Source of the DNA: Salinarimonas sp052380005
Lineage (GTDB): Bacteria; Pseudomonadota; Alphaproteobacteria; Rhizobiales; Beijerinckiaceae
Assembly (NCBI GenBank): GCA_052380005.1
Contig: JBQTCJ010000013.1
Direction: 5' to 3' (one strand)
DNA: 64,000 nucleotides
Position 1 is the stretch's first letter; each line of letters starts with the position of its first letter. A program made the position numbers and the translations under genes. Below the pieces are notes generated by a model, which saw only the letters and a list, made by a program, of their open reading frames with translations, ran no database searches and was not told the DNA's origin. Positions 8,709 through 16,904 of this stretch are shown piece after piece.

Positions 8709-9990
8709 TCGAAACCAGCGCGAGCCGCACCCCGGCGAGACCGACCTCGTCACGGTCGAGATCGCGCGCCTCGGCGCGCGGGGCGACGGCGTCGTCGAGA
8801 CGCCCCGCGGGCCGCTCTACGTGCCCTACGCGCTTCCCGGCGAGCGGGTGCGCGTCGCGCTCGGCGCCGGCGAGCGCGCGCGCCTCGTCGCGGTGGAGAC
8901 GCCCTCGCCGGAGCGCGTGGCGCCCTTCTGTCCCCATTTCGGCCGTTGCGGCGGCTGCCTGACGCAGCACCTCGCCGCCGAGCCGGAGCGGGCCTGGAAG
9001 GCGGACATCGTCGCCGGAGCCCTCGCCGCCACGGGTGTCGCGGCGGGCGAGATCGCGCCGACGGTCGCGGCGCACGGCGCCGGACGCCGGCGGCTGACCT
9101 TCCATGCGCGCGCCGGCGACGGCGCCGCCCGCGTGGGCTTCATGGCGGCGCGCTCGCACGATCTCGTGGCGATCGACGCCTGCCCGGTGGCGGAGCCCGG
9201 CCTCGCCGGCGCGCCGAGGGCCGCGCATGGGCTCGCGCACCTCCTGCGCGGCTCGGGCAAGCCGCTCGACATCCAGGTCACGCTCACCGAGGCGGGGCTC
9301 GACGTCGACATCCGCGGCCACGGCCCGGTGGATGCGGGGCTTCGGGCCAAGCTCGTCGGCGCGGCGGGGCTCCTCGACCTCGCCCGTCTCTCGCTGCACG
9401 GCGAGATCCTCGTCGAGCGGCGCCCGCCGCTCGTGCGGATGGGCCGCGCCGCGGTCGCGATCCCGCCCGGCGGCTTCCTCCAGGCGACGGGCGCGGGCGA
9501 GGCGGCGCTCGCGGCGCTGGTTCTGGAGGCGGTGGGCAAGGCGCGGCGCGTCCTCGACCTCTTCGCCGGCGCGGGCCCCTTCGCCCTGCGGCTCGCGGAG
9601 CGCGCGCAGGTCCACGCGGTGGAGAGCGACGCGGCCGCGCTCGCCGCTCTCGACCGCGCCGCGCGGGGAACGCCGGGGCTTCGCCCCGTGAGCGTCGAGG
9701 CGCGCGATCTGTTCCGCCGCCCGCTCCTCTCCACCGAGCTCGCCCGGATCGACGCCGTGGTGCTCGACCCGCCGCGGGCGGGCGCGCAGGCGCAGGCCGT
9801 GCGCCTCGCCGAGACGCGGGTCGCGACGATCGCCTACGTCTCCTGCGACCCCGCGACCTTCGCGCGGGACGCGGCGATCCTCGTCGGCGCGGGCTACGAC
9901 CTCGAGCGCGTGACGCCGGTCGACCAGTTCGCCCACGCGCCTCACGTGGAGCTCGTCGGCGTGTTCCGGGGACCGCGGGCGCGGCGCTGA
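8701..9990 (+). CDS. TrmA/RlmD-family RNA uracil-5-methyltransferase
   Basis: A 429-residue SAM-dependent RNA m5U methyltransferase. It opens with a TRAM RNA-binding domain (about residues 15-70), then an iron-sulfur cluster site (C77, C83, C86 in FCPHFGRCGGC and C161 in DACPVAE), and a Rossmann domain with LDLFAGAGPF, VVLDPPRAGA and the catalytic cysteine in YVSCDPATF. The fragment IPPGGFLQA is also characteristic. The GTG start at 8701 overlaps the tlyA stop, so the two RNA-modification genes form an operon. Whether the target is tRNA or 23S rRNA cannot be told from sequence alone. Confidence 0.92.
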   Translation: MSDRNQREPHPGETDLVTVEIARLGARGDGVVETPRGPLYVPYALPGERVRVALGAGERARLVAVETPSPERVAPFCPHFGRCGGCLTQHLAAEPERAWKADIVAGALAATGVAAGEIAPTVAAHGAGRRRLTFHARAGDGAARVGFMAARSHDLVAIDACPVAEPGLAGAPRAAHGLAHLLRGSGKPLDIQVTLTEAGLDVDIRGHGPVDAGLRAKLVGAAGLLDLARLSLHGEILVERRPPLVRMGRAAVAIPPGGFLQATGAGEAALAALVLEAVGKARRVLDLFAGAGPFALRLAERAQVHAVESDAAALAALDRAARGTPGLRPVSVEARDLFRRPLLSTELARIDAVVLDPPRAGAQAQAVRLAETRVATIAYVSCDPATFARDAAILVGAGYDLERVTPVDQFAHAPHVELVGVFRGPRARR

Positions 9991-10002
9991 GGCGGCTCAG
10001 GC

Positions 10003-11442
10003 TCAGGCGCCGGCCCCGGCGCGCGCGAGGGTCGCGTCCGCGCGCGTCTCGTCGTCGGCGGACGCGCCGCCGGCATCCCGCGGGCGGGGCTCGCCGAAAT
10101 CGAGCTCGCCCTGCAGCTCCAGGAACTGCGCCTGTTCCGCCTGGACGACGGCGGCCTCGATCGCCTCCATCGTCTCGGCGGCGTGGGTGTGGGAGACGGT
10201 CGGCGAGACCTCCACCGTCTCCTCGCCGCGCGGATCGAGCGGCGCCGCGACGGGCGTCGTGCGCGGCAGGCTCTGGAAGCGCATCTGCTGGTCCGCCGGC
10301 ACCGAGGGACGCGCGCGCAGGCGCCAGACCGCGAAGCCGATCGAGACGACGCCGATGACGCCCGAGAACACGAAGAGGCCCGAGGGGCCGAGCGCCCCCA
10401 TCACCGCCGCCGCGATGGGCGGGCCGACCGTGGCGCCGGCGGAATAGGTGAGGACGAGGCCGCCGGAGGCGCCCACGCGCTCCTCGCGCTCGAGGTGGTC
10501 GTTGGTGTGGGCGACGCAGAGCGGATAGATCGCGAAGCCGATGCCACCGTAGAGCGCGCCGACGAGCAGCATCGCCCAGAAGCCGAGCCCGGGCGTCGGC
10601 AGCATCGCGAAGGAGACGACCGCGCCCGCCGCCATCGTGCCGACGATGACGAGGCGGCGGTCGTAGCGGTCGGACAGCCGCCCGAGCGGCCATTGCAGCA
10701 GCACGCCGCCGAAGATGATCGCCGACATGAAGGTCGCCGTGTCGGAGAGGTCGAGCCCCTGCCCCGAGGCGTAGACCGGGGCGAGCGAGTAGATCGCGCC
10801 GAGCACGAGCCCCGACGAGATGCACCCGAAGATGCCGAGCGGCGAGGCGATCCACAGCCGCTTGAAGCTGAGCGACGAGACGTTGGGAATCATCGGCGGC
10901 GCGCGCGGCGTCATGGCCACGGGCACCACGGCGAGAATGATCACCATCGCGATGAGGCTGAAGATCAGGTAGCCGCTCTCGTCGGGCACCGTCAGCACGA
11001 ATTGTCCGCCTCCTTGCGCGAAATAGAGGCACGTCATGTAGACGGCGAGGATCGTCCCGCGGTTCTCCGGCGTCGCCGAATCGTTGAGCCAGCTCTCGAT
11101 GCACACGAACAGGCCCGCGGCGCAGAAGCCCTGGGTGATGCGGTAGAGCGCCCAGAGCGGCTCGTCGACCACGACGGGATAGGCCAGCGTCGCCGCCGCC
11201 ATGATCGCGGCGAAGGCCGCGAAGGCGCGCACGTGCCCCACCCGCGTGACGACGTGGAAGGCGAACAGGGCGCCGAGCGTCAGGCCGAGGAAGTTCGCCG
11301 CCATGACGAGGCCGATCACCAGGGTCGAGGCGTCGGTCTCGCCCAGCCGCACGCTGACCACGGTGCCCAGCGGCCCGGACCCCGCCATCAGCAGGACGAC
11401 GGCGAGGAGCAGCGCGAGTACGGGCCGAACTGTGCGGGCCAT
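10003..11442 (-). CDS. MFS transporter with long cytoplasmic C-terminal tail
   Basis: A 479-residue inner-membrane permease with about twelve hydrophobic helices in residues 1-390; the loop GRLSDRYDRR between helices 8 and 9 is the MFS motif-A equivalent in the second half. The arrangement and the motif GFCAAGLFVCIESWLND resemble the YcaD-like branch. After the last helix an acidic, probably disordered tail of about 90 residues follows, longer than usual. The ATG at 11442 begins the first helix with only a weak ribosome site; the frame open further upstream is proline/arginine-rich and unlikely to be translated. It converges on the methyltransferase gene with 12 bases between stops. Substrate unknown. 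Confidence 0.87.
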   Translation of the reverse strand: MARTVRPVLALLLAVVLLMAGSGPLGTVVSVRLGETDASTLVIGLVMAANFLGLTLGALFAFHVVTRVGHVRAFAAFAAIMAAATLAYPVVVDEPLWALYRITQGFCAAGLFVCIESWLNDSATPENRGTILAVYMTCLYFAQGGGQFVLTVPDESGYLIFSLIAMVIILAVVPVAMTPRAPPMIPNVSSLSFKRLWIASPLGIFGCISSGLVLGAIYSLAPVYASGQGLDLSDTATFMSAIIFGGVLLQWPLGRLSDRYDRRLVIVGTMAAGAVVSFAMLPTPGLGFWAMLLVGALYGGIGFAIYPLCVAHTNDHLEREERVGASGGLVLTYSAGATVGPPIAAAVMGALGPSGLFVFSGVIGVVSIGFAVWRLRARPSVPADQQMRFQSLPRTTPVAAPLDPRGEETVEVSPTVSHTHAAETMEAIEAAVVQAEQAQFLELQGELDFGEPRPRDAGGASADDETRADATLARAGAGA

Positions 11443-11857
11443 GAGAACGTCCGGTGGGTGGTGGGCGGGAGCCTCGCCGCGCGGGCGCGCCCCCTGTGCG
11501 ACGGGTCGCCGCGCGCTAGCTCTCGAATGCGGCGATGGCGCGGCGCCGGCGAGGCTCCCCGCGCCACTGCCGGAGTGGGTACGCGTCTTGCTTCCTTGTG
11601 GCGCGCGCGGCCCCGACGGGGGTACGCGCGCCGCAGGCCGCGACCAGTTCACCGCATCCGGCGCAGCGCGGATAGGCGCGCCGTCCCGGCTCCGTCACAC
11701 TGGACTTCGGCACGACACGACGACGCGTGCGCCGGGTACCGATTCGAGGGACGAGCCGCCATGTGAGAGCCACGTGCGACCCGATGCCCGTCTATTCGCC
11801 GACGCATTCTCCCGGCAACCTTCGACAAGGCTCGGGGGTTGAAGTCAAGATGATGCC
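11443..11857. other. Intergenic region upstream of prkA
   Basis: This 415-base divergent gap carries the control regions of the MFS gene (minus) and the prkA operon (plus). It contains a small palindrome TTGAAGTCAA at 11839-11848 just before prkA but no convincing -35/-10 pair. Short open frames occur on both strands; none has a good ribosome site. No repeat, tRNA or terminator was found. Confidence 0.5.
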
Positions 11858-13822
11858 ATGATGGGGCGAGCGATCATGTATCCGAACGACGACCTGTTCA
11901 CCTCATTCGCGCAGATGTACGACCAGCGGCGCGAGACCGAGATGCCCCTGATGGACTATCTCGAGGGCTGCAAGTCGGATCCGATGATGTACGCGAGCGC
12001 GCCCGAGCGCATCCTCGCGGCCATCGGCGAGCCGCAGATGGTGGACACGGCGAAGGATTCGCGGCTCGGCCGCATCTTCATGAACCGCACCATCCGGGTC
12101 TACCCGGCCTTCGAGGAGTTCTACGGCATGGAGGAGACGATCGAGCGGATCGTCTCCTTCTTCCGTCACGCGGCCCAGGGGCTGGAGGAGCGCAAGCAGA
12201 TCCTCTACCTGCTCGGCCCCGTCGGCGGCGGCAAGTCCTCGCTGGCCGAGCGCCTCAAGGCGCTGATGGAGGTGCACCCGATCTACGTGCTCAAGGCCGG
12301 GGGCGAGATGAGCCCGGTCTTCGAGAGCCCGCTCGGGCTGTTCGATCCCGAGCGCATGGGCGAGATGATCGAGGACCGCTACGGCGTCCCGCGCCGGCGC
12401 CTCACGGGCCTGCTCAGCCCCTGGGCGCTCAAGCGGCTCGACGAGTTCGGCGGCGACATCTCGCGCTTCAAGGTCGTGAAGGTGAACCCCTCGCGGCTGC
12501 GCCAGATCGGCATCGCCAAGACCGAGCCCGGCGACGAGAACAACCAGGACATCTCCTCGCTCGTCGGCAAGGTCGACATCCGCAAGCTCGAGACCCTCTC
12601 GCAGAACGATCCCGACGCCTACTCCTATTCCGGCGGCCTCAACCGCGCCAACCAGGGCGTGCTCGAGTTCGTCGAGATGTTCAAGGCGCCGATCAAGATG
12701 CTCCACCCGCTCCTGACGGCGACGCAGGAGGGCAACTACACCGGCACCGAGAACATCGGCGCGATCCCCTACCAGGGGATCATACTCGCGCACTCGAACG
12801 AGGCGGAATGGCAGTCCTTCCGCTCCAACAAGAACAATGAGGCGTTCATCGACCGCATCTACGTGATCAAGGTGCCGTACTGCCTGCGGGTCACGGAGGA
12901 GCAGCGGATCTACGACAAGCTGATCCGCACGTCCGAGCTCGCCGACGCGCCCTGCGCGCCCGGAACGCTCGACATGCTGGCGCGCTTCGCGGTGCTCTCG
13001 CGCCTGCGCGAGCACGAGAACTCGAACCTCTATTCGAAGATGCGCGTCTACGACGGCGAGAGCCTCAAGGAGGTCGACCCGCGGGCGCGCTCGATCCAGG
13101 AGTACCGGGACGCGGCCGGCGTCGACGAGGGCATGGACGGGATCTCGACCCGCTTCGCCTTCAAGGTGCTCGCCGCCACGTTCAACCACGACACGATCGA
13201 GATCGCGGCCGATCCCGTTCACCTGATGTACGTGCTCGAGCAGACGGTGCGCCGCGAGCAGCTGCCCGACGAGACCGAGAAGCGCTACGTCGAGTTCATC
13301 AAGGCGGAGCTCGCCCCGCGCTACGCCGAGTTCATCGGCAACGAGATCCAGAAGGCCTATCTCGAGAGCTACCACGACTACGGCCAGAACCTCTTCGACC
13401 GCTACGTGGACTACGCGGACGCCTGGATCGAGGACCAGGACTTCAAGGACCCCGACACCGGCCAGCTCCTCAACCGCGAGCTCCTCAACCAGGAGCTGAC
13501 GAAGATCGAGAAGCCCGCCGGCATCGCCAACCCCAAGGACTTCCGCAACGAGGTCGTCAAGTTCTCGCTGCGGGCGCGGGCGAGCCACGGCGGCAAGAAC
13601 CCGAGCTGGACCTCCTACGAGAAGATCCGCGAGGTCATCGAGCGGCGCATGTTCTCCCAGGTGGAGGAGCTCCTGCCGGTGATCAGCTTCGGCTCGAAGA
13701 AGGACTCCGACACCGAGAAGAAGCACTCCGATTTCGTGGACCGGATGACCGAACGGGGCTATACCGAGCGGCAGGTGCGACGTCTGGTAGAGTGGTACAT
13801 GCGCGTGAAGCAGGCGGGCTGA
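11858..13822 (+). CDS. prkA: PrkA-family serine protein kinase
   Basis: A 654-residue AAA-type ATPase fused to a C-terminal PrkA kinase-like domain, part of the stress and stationary-phase system conserved with YeaH and SpoVR. The Walker A GPVGGGKSS lies at about residues 120-128 after the usual N-terminal segment (YDQRRETEMPLMDYLEGC). Conserved stretches HSNEAEW and DRIYVIKVPYCLR are present. Two starts are possible: ATG at 11858, and ATG at 11876, which has GGGGCGAG at a better distance. yeaH follows after 28 bases and spoVR next, so the three form one operon. The substrate in this organism is unknown. Confidence 0.96.
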   Translation: MMGRAIMYPNDDLFTSFAQMYDQRRETEMPLMDYLEGCKSDPMMYASAPERILAAIGEPQMVDTAKDSRLGRIFMNRTIRVYPAFEEFYGMEETIERIVSFFRHAAQGLEERKQILYLLGPVGGGKSSLAERLKALMEVHPIYVLKAGGEMSPVFESPLGLFDPERMGEMIEDRYGVPRRRLTGLLSPWALKRLDEFGGDISRFKVVKVNPSRLRQIGIAKTEPGDENNQDISSLVGKVDIRKLETLSQNDPDAYSYSGGLNRANQGVLEFVEMFKAPIKMLHPLLTATQEGNYTGTENIGAIPYQGIILAHSNEAEWQSFRSNKNNEAFIDRIYVIKVPYCLRVTEEQRIYDKLIRTSELADAPCAPGTLDMLARFAVLSRLREHENSNLYSKMRVYDGESLKEVDPRARSIQEYRDAAGVDEGMDGISTRFAFKVLAATFNHDTIEIAADPVHLMYVLEQTVRREQLPDETEKRYVEFIKAELAPRYAEFIGNEIQKAYLESYHDYGQNLFDRYVDYADAWIEDQDFKDPDTGQLLNRELLNQELTKIEKPAGIANPKDFRNEVVKFSLRARASHGGKNPSWTSYEKIREVIERRMFSQVEELLPVISFGSKKDSDTEKKHSDFVDRMTERGYTERQVRRLVEWYMRVKQAG

Positions 13823-13850
13823 GCCCAGCCCGCGCGAAAGAGGCGCCTTG

Positions 13851-15149
13851 ATGCATATCGTCGACCGCCGGCTGAACCCGGGTGGCAAGAGCCTCGCGAA
13901 CCGACAGCGCTTCCTGCGCCGGGCGAAGGCGTTGGTGAAGCGTGCCGTGCGCGACTCGTCCAAGGAGCGCTCGATCAAGGACCTGGAGGCCGGCGGCGAG
14001 GTCTCGATACCGCTCGACGGGGTGCGCGAGCCGCGGCTGCGGCGCTCCTCCGAGGGCGGCGTGCGGGACTACCTCCTGCCCGGCAACAAGGACTACGTCG
14101 AGGGCGAGCGCATCCCGCGCCCGCCCCGCGGCGGCGGGGGCGGCGGCTCGCAGGGCTCGCCCGGCGGCGAGGGCGAGGACGACTTCCGCTTCGCCCTCAC
14201 GCACGAGGAATTCGTCGACCTCTTCCTCGAGGACCTGGAGCTGCCCGACCTCGCCAAGCGCAAGCTCGCGACGACCGAGCAGCTGAGCTGGCGGCGCGCC
14301 GGGTTCTCGGTGACGGGATCGCCGGCGAACCTGGCGCTCACCCGCACGATGCGCAACTCGCTGTCGCGTCGCATCGCCCTGCGCCGCCCGCGGCCGGACG
14401 CTATGGCGGCGCTCGAGGAGGAGATCGCCGAGCTCGAGCGCACGCACGACGACCCGATCCGGCTGGAGGAAGCGCGCGAGGAGCTCGCGCGCATGAGGAA
14501 GCGCACCCGGGCGATCCCGTGGATCGATCCGATCGACTTGCGCTACCGTCGGTCGGAATCGACGCCGCGGCCGGTGGCGCAGGCGGTGATGTTCTGCCTC
14601 ATGGACGTCTCCGGCTCGATGACGGAGCACATGAAGGACCTCGCAAAGCGCTTCTTCACGCTGCTCTACCTGTTCCTCAAGCGCCGCTACAAGCACGTGG
14701 AGATCGTCTTCATCCGCCACACGCACGAGGCGTCCGAGGTCGACGAGGAGACGTTCTTCTACTCCCCGGAGACCGGCGGAACGGTGGTCTCCACCGCGCT
14801 CGAGGAGATGATCCGCGTCATGCGCGAGCGCTACCGGCCGGAGGACTGGAACATCTACGCCGCCCAGGCCTCGGACGGCGACAACACCTCCTCGGACAAC
14901 GCCAAGACATCGGCGCTCCTGACCGAGGAGATCCTGCCGGCATGCCAGTACTTCGCCTACCTGGAGGTGGGGCGCGAGGACGACAGCCCGATGGGCTTCG
15001 GCTACCGGCAGAGCGACCTGTGGCGCACCTACGACCTCGCCCGCACGGCGGGCGCGCAGATCGCCATGCGCAAGGTCCGCCACCGCCGCGACATCTATCC
15101 CGTCTTCCGCGAGCTCTTCGCCAAGAAGGGCGAGCGGGCGACGGCCTGA
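13851..15149 (+). CDS. yeaH: YeaH/YhbH-family (DUF444) protein
   Basis: A 432-residue cytoplasmic protein of the DUF444 family, always found with PrkA and SpoVR. The N-terminus (HIVDRRLNPGGKSLANRQRF) is the family signature; a glycine-rich linker (GGGGGGSQGSPGGEGEDD, about residues 96-113) follows; the C-terminal half is a von Willebrand A-like domain with the metal-site sequence CLMDVSGSM and later ASDGDNTSSD. The ATG at 13851 has AAAGAGG about eight bases upstream. The preceding in-frame TTG is not favoured. It sits between prkA and spoVR on the same strand. Confidence 0.95.
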   Translation: MHIVDRRLNPGGKSLANRQRFLRRAKALVKRAVRDSSKERSIKDLEAGGEVSIPLDGVREPRLRRSSEGGVRDYLLPGNKDYVEGERIPRPPRGGGGGGSQGSPGGEGEDDFRFALTHEEFVDLFLEDLELPDLAKRKLATTEQLSWRRAGFSVTGSPANLALTRTMRNSLSRRIALRRPRPDAMAALEEEIAELERTHDDPIRLEEAREELARMRKRTRAIPWIDPIDLRYRRSESTPRPVAQAVMFCLMDVSGSMTEHMKDLAKRFFTLLYLFLKRRYKHVEIVFIRHTHEASEVDEETFFYSPETGGTVVSTALEEMIRVMRERYRPEDWNIYAAQASDGDNTSSDNAKTSALLTEEILPACQYFAYLEVGREDDSPMGFGYRQSDLWRTYDLARTAGAQIAMRKVRHRRDIYPVFRELFAKKGERATA

Positions 15150-15184
15150 CCCGTCACGACAGCAAGGATGCGGGGGAGACGCGC

Positions 15185-16768
15185 ATGAGCCTCGCCGAAC
15201 CGACGACCCCCAAGCCCGCGCTTCGCCGCGGCGACCTGCCCGACGGCCTCCTCTTCGAGGGGGCGGACTGGGATTTCGACACCATCCAGCGCGTGTTCGA
15301 CGCCTGCGAGGACGTGGCGGTGAACGAGCTGGGGCTCGACGTCTACCCCAACCAGGTCGAGGTGATCACCGCCGAGCAGATGCTCGACGCCTATTCGTCG
15401 ATCGGGATGCCGCTGTTCTACAAGCACTGGTCCTTCGGCAAGCACTTCGCCGCGCAGGAGGCGAGCTATCGCAAGGGCATGCGCGGGCTGGCCTACGAGA
15501 TCGTCATCAACTCCAACCCGTGCATCTCCTACATCATGGAGGAGAACACGGCGACGATGCAGACTCTCGTGATCGCGCACGCGGCGTTCGGCCACAATCA
15601 TTTCTTCAAGAACAACTACCTGTTCAAGCAGTGGACAGACGCCGACGGCATCCTCGATTATCTCGAATTCGCCAAGGGCTTCATCTCGGACTGCGAGGAG
15701 CGCTACGGCCACGGGCCGGTGGAGATGATGCTCGACGCCGCGCACGCGCTGATGAGCCAGGCGGTGCATCGCTACCCGCGCAAGGTCCGCCCGGACCTGC
15801 GCACCGAGGAGAAGCGCGAGCGCGAGCGCCGGCTCCACGAGGAGCGGATGTACAATGACCTGTGGCGCACCGTCCCCACCAAGGACAAGGGCACGCCCGA
15901 CGACGCCGAGCTCCTGCGCCGCCACGCGCTGCTTCAGCTGCCGCAGGAGAACATCCTCTACTTCCTGGAGAAGACGGCGCCCAAGCTCGCCCCGTGGCAG
16001 CGCGAAGCGCTGCGCATCGTGCGGCTGATCGCGCAGTACTTCTATCCCCAGGGCCAGACCAAGGTCATGAACGAGGGCTGCGCCACCTACGTCCACTACA
16101 AGATCATGAACCGGCTGCACGAGACCGGACGCATCTCGGACGGCGCGATGCTGGAGTTCCTGCGCTCGCACACGAACGTGGTCTACCAGCCGCAGTTCGA
16201 CGAGCCGCATTACGGCGGCATCAATCCCTACGCGCTCGGCTTCGCCATGATGCAGGACATCGAGCGCATCTGCGAGACTCCGACGGACGAGGATCGGGAG
16301 TGGTTCCCCGACATCGCCGGCCGCGGCGACCACATGGCGGTGCTGCGCGACGTGTGGGCGAACTACCGCGACGAGAGCTTCATCCTCCAGTTTCTCTCGC
16401 CGCACCTCATGCGCAAGCTGAAGATGTTCCACGTCGTCGACGACGAGGACGAGCCCGATCTCGAGGTGCGGGCCATCCACGACGAGCGTGGCTACCGCAA
16501 GCTGCGCCGGTCGCTGGCCATGCAGTACGACGTGGCGCATACCGACCCCGACATCCAGATCGTCGACGTCGACCTCGCCGGCGACCGGCGGCTCATCCTC
16601 CAGCATACGATGCTCAATCGCGTCGGGCTCGAGGAGAGCGACACCCGCCGCACGCTCCAGCACCTCGCCGACCTGTGGGGCTACGACGTGCTCCTGCGCG
16701 AGGTCGATCCGGAGACCGAGATGGTCGTCAAGGAGCACACGGCCAGCGCCCGCCGCCGCCTGGTGTAG
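15185..16768 (+). CDS. spoVR: SpoVR-family protein
   Basis: A 527-residue SpoVR homologue, third gene of the prkA-yeaH-spoVR operon. Typical features are the N-terminal VYPNQVEVITAEQMLDAYSS region, FYKHWSFGK, the hydrophobic/histidine stretch AHAAFGHNHFFKNNYLF and MNEGCATYVHYKIMN. In Bacillus the family affects spore cortex; in proteobacteria it belongs to a nutrient-stress system of unclear chemistry. The ATG at 15185 has GGGGGAG eight bases upstream and is the family start. The stop at 16766-16768 is immediately followed by a copy of the palindromic intergenic repeat described below. Confidence 0.95.
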   Translation: MSLAEPTTPKPALRRGDLPDGLLFEGADWDFDTIQRVFDACEDVAVNELGLDVYPNQVEVITAEQMLDAYSSIGMPLFYKHWSFGKHFAAQEASYRKGMRGLAYEIVINSNPCISYIMEENTATMQTLVIAHAAFGHNHFFKNNYLFKQWTDADGILDYLEFAKGFISDCEERYGHGPVEMMLDAAHALMSQAVHRYPRKVRPDLRTEEKRERERRLHEERMYNDLWRTVPTKDKGTPDDAELLRRHALLQLPQENILYFLEKTAPKLAPWQREALRIVRLIAQYFYPQGQTKVMNEGCATYVHYKIMNRLHETGRISDGAMLEFLRSHTNVVYQPQFDEPHYGGINPYALGFAMMQDIERICETPTDEDREWFPDIAGRGDHMAVLRDVWANYRDESFILQFLSPHLMRKLKMFHVVDDEDEPDLEVRAIHDERGYRKLRRSLAMQYDVAHTDPDIQIVDVDLAGDRRLILQHTMLNRVGLEESDTRRTLQHLADLWGYDVLLREVDPETEMVVKEHTASARRRLV

Positions 16769-16884
16769 CGCCACCTCCCCGGAGGGTGAGCAGGGCGGCT
16801 GGCCGGCTCTCCAGGCTGTTCGAACGGCCCCACCGCCCGCGCTCCGCGCGGACTCCTACCCTCCCGGGAGGAAGCGGGGCGGCG
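16769..16884. repeat. Palindromic intergenic repeat, copy A
   Basis: Two modules recur in the same order as in copy B. Module X here is short (16769-16786, CGCCACCTCCCCGGAGGG). Module Y (16826-16884) begins GGCCCCACCGCCCGCGCT, continues CGGACTCCTACCCTCC and ends GGGAGGAAGCGGGG, forming a hairpin. The sequence between them also aligns with copy B around CCAGG and TCGAACGGCCCC. The copy lies between the convergent spoVR and Kef genes, where the hairpin could end both transcripts. Confidence 0.75.
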
Positions 16885-16904
16885 CTCGTCGCCGGCCCCG
16901 CGCC

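Noticed and set aside
11516..11773. Minus-strand 85-codon frame in the prkA upstream region with clustered cysteines
   Set aside because: GTG start without ribosome site, Arg-rich composition, and position within a promoter region; no convincing zinc-finger spacing.
16821..16830. TTCGAACGG resembling a tRNA T-arm
   Set aside because: Belongs to the intergenic repeat and lacks acceptor and anticodon stems.
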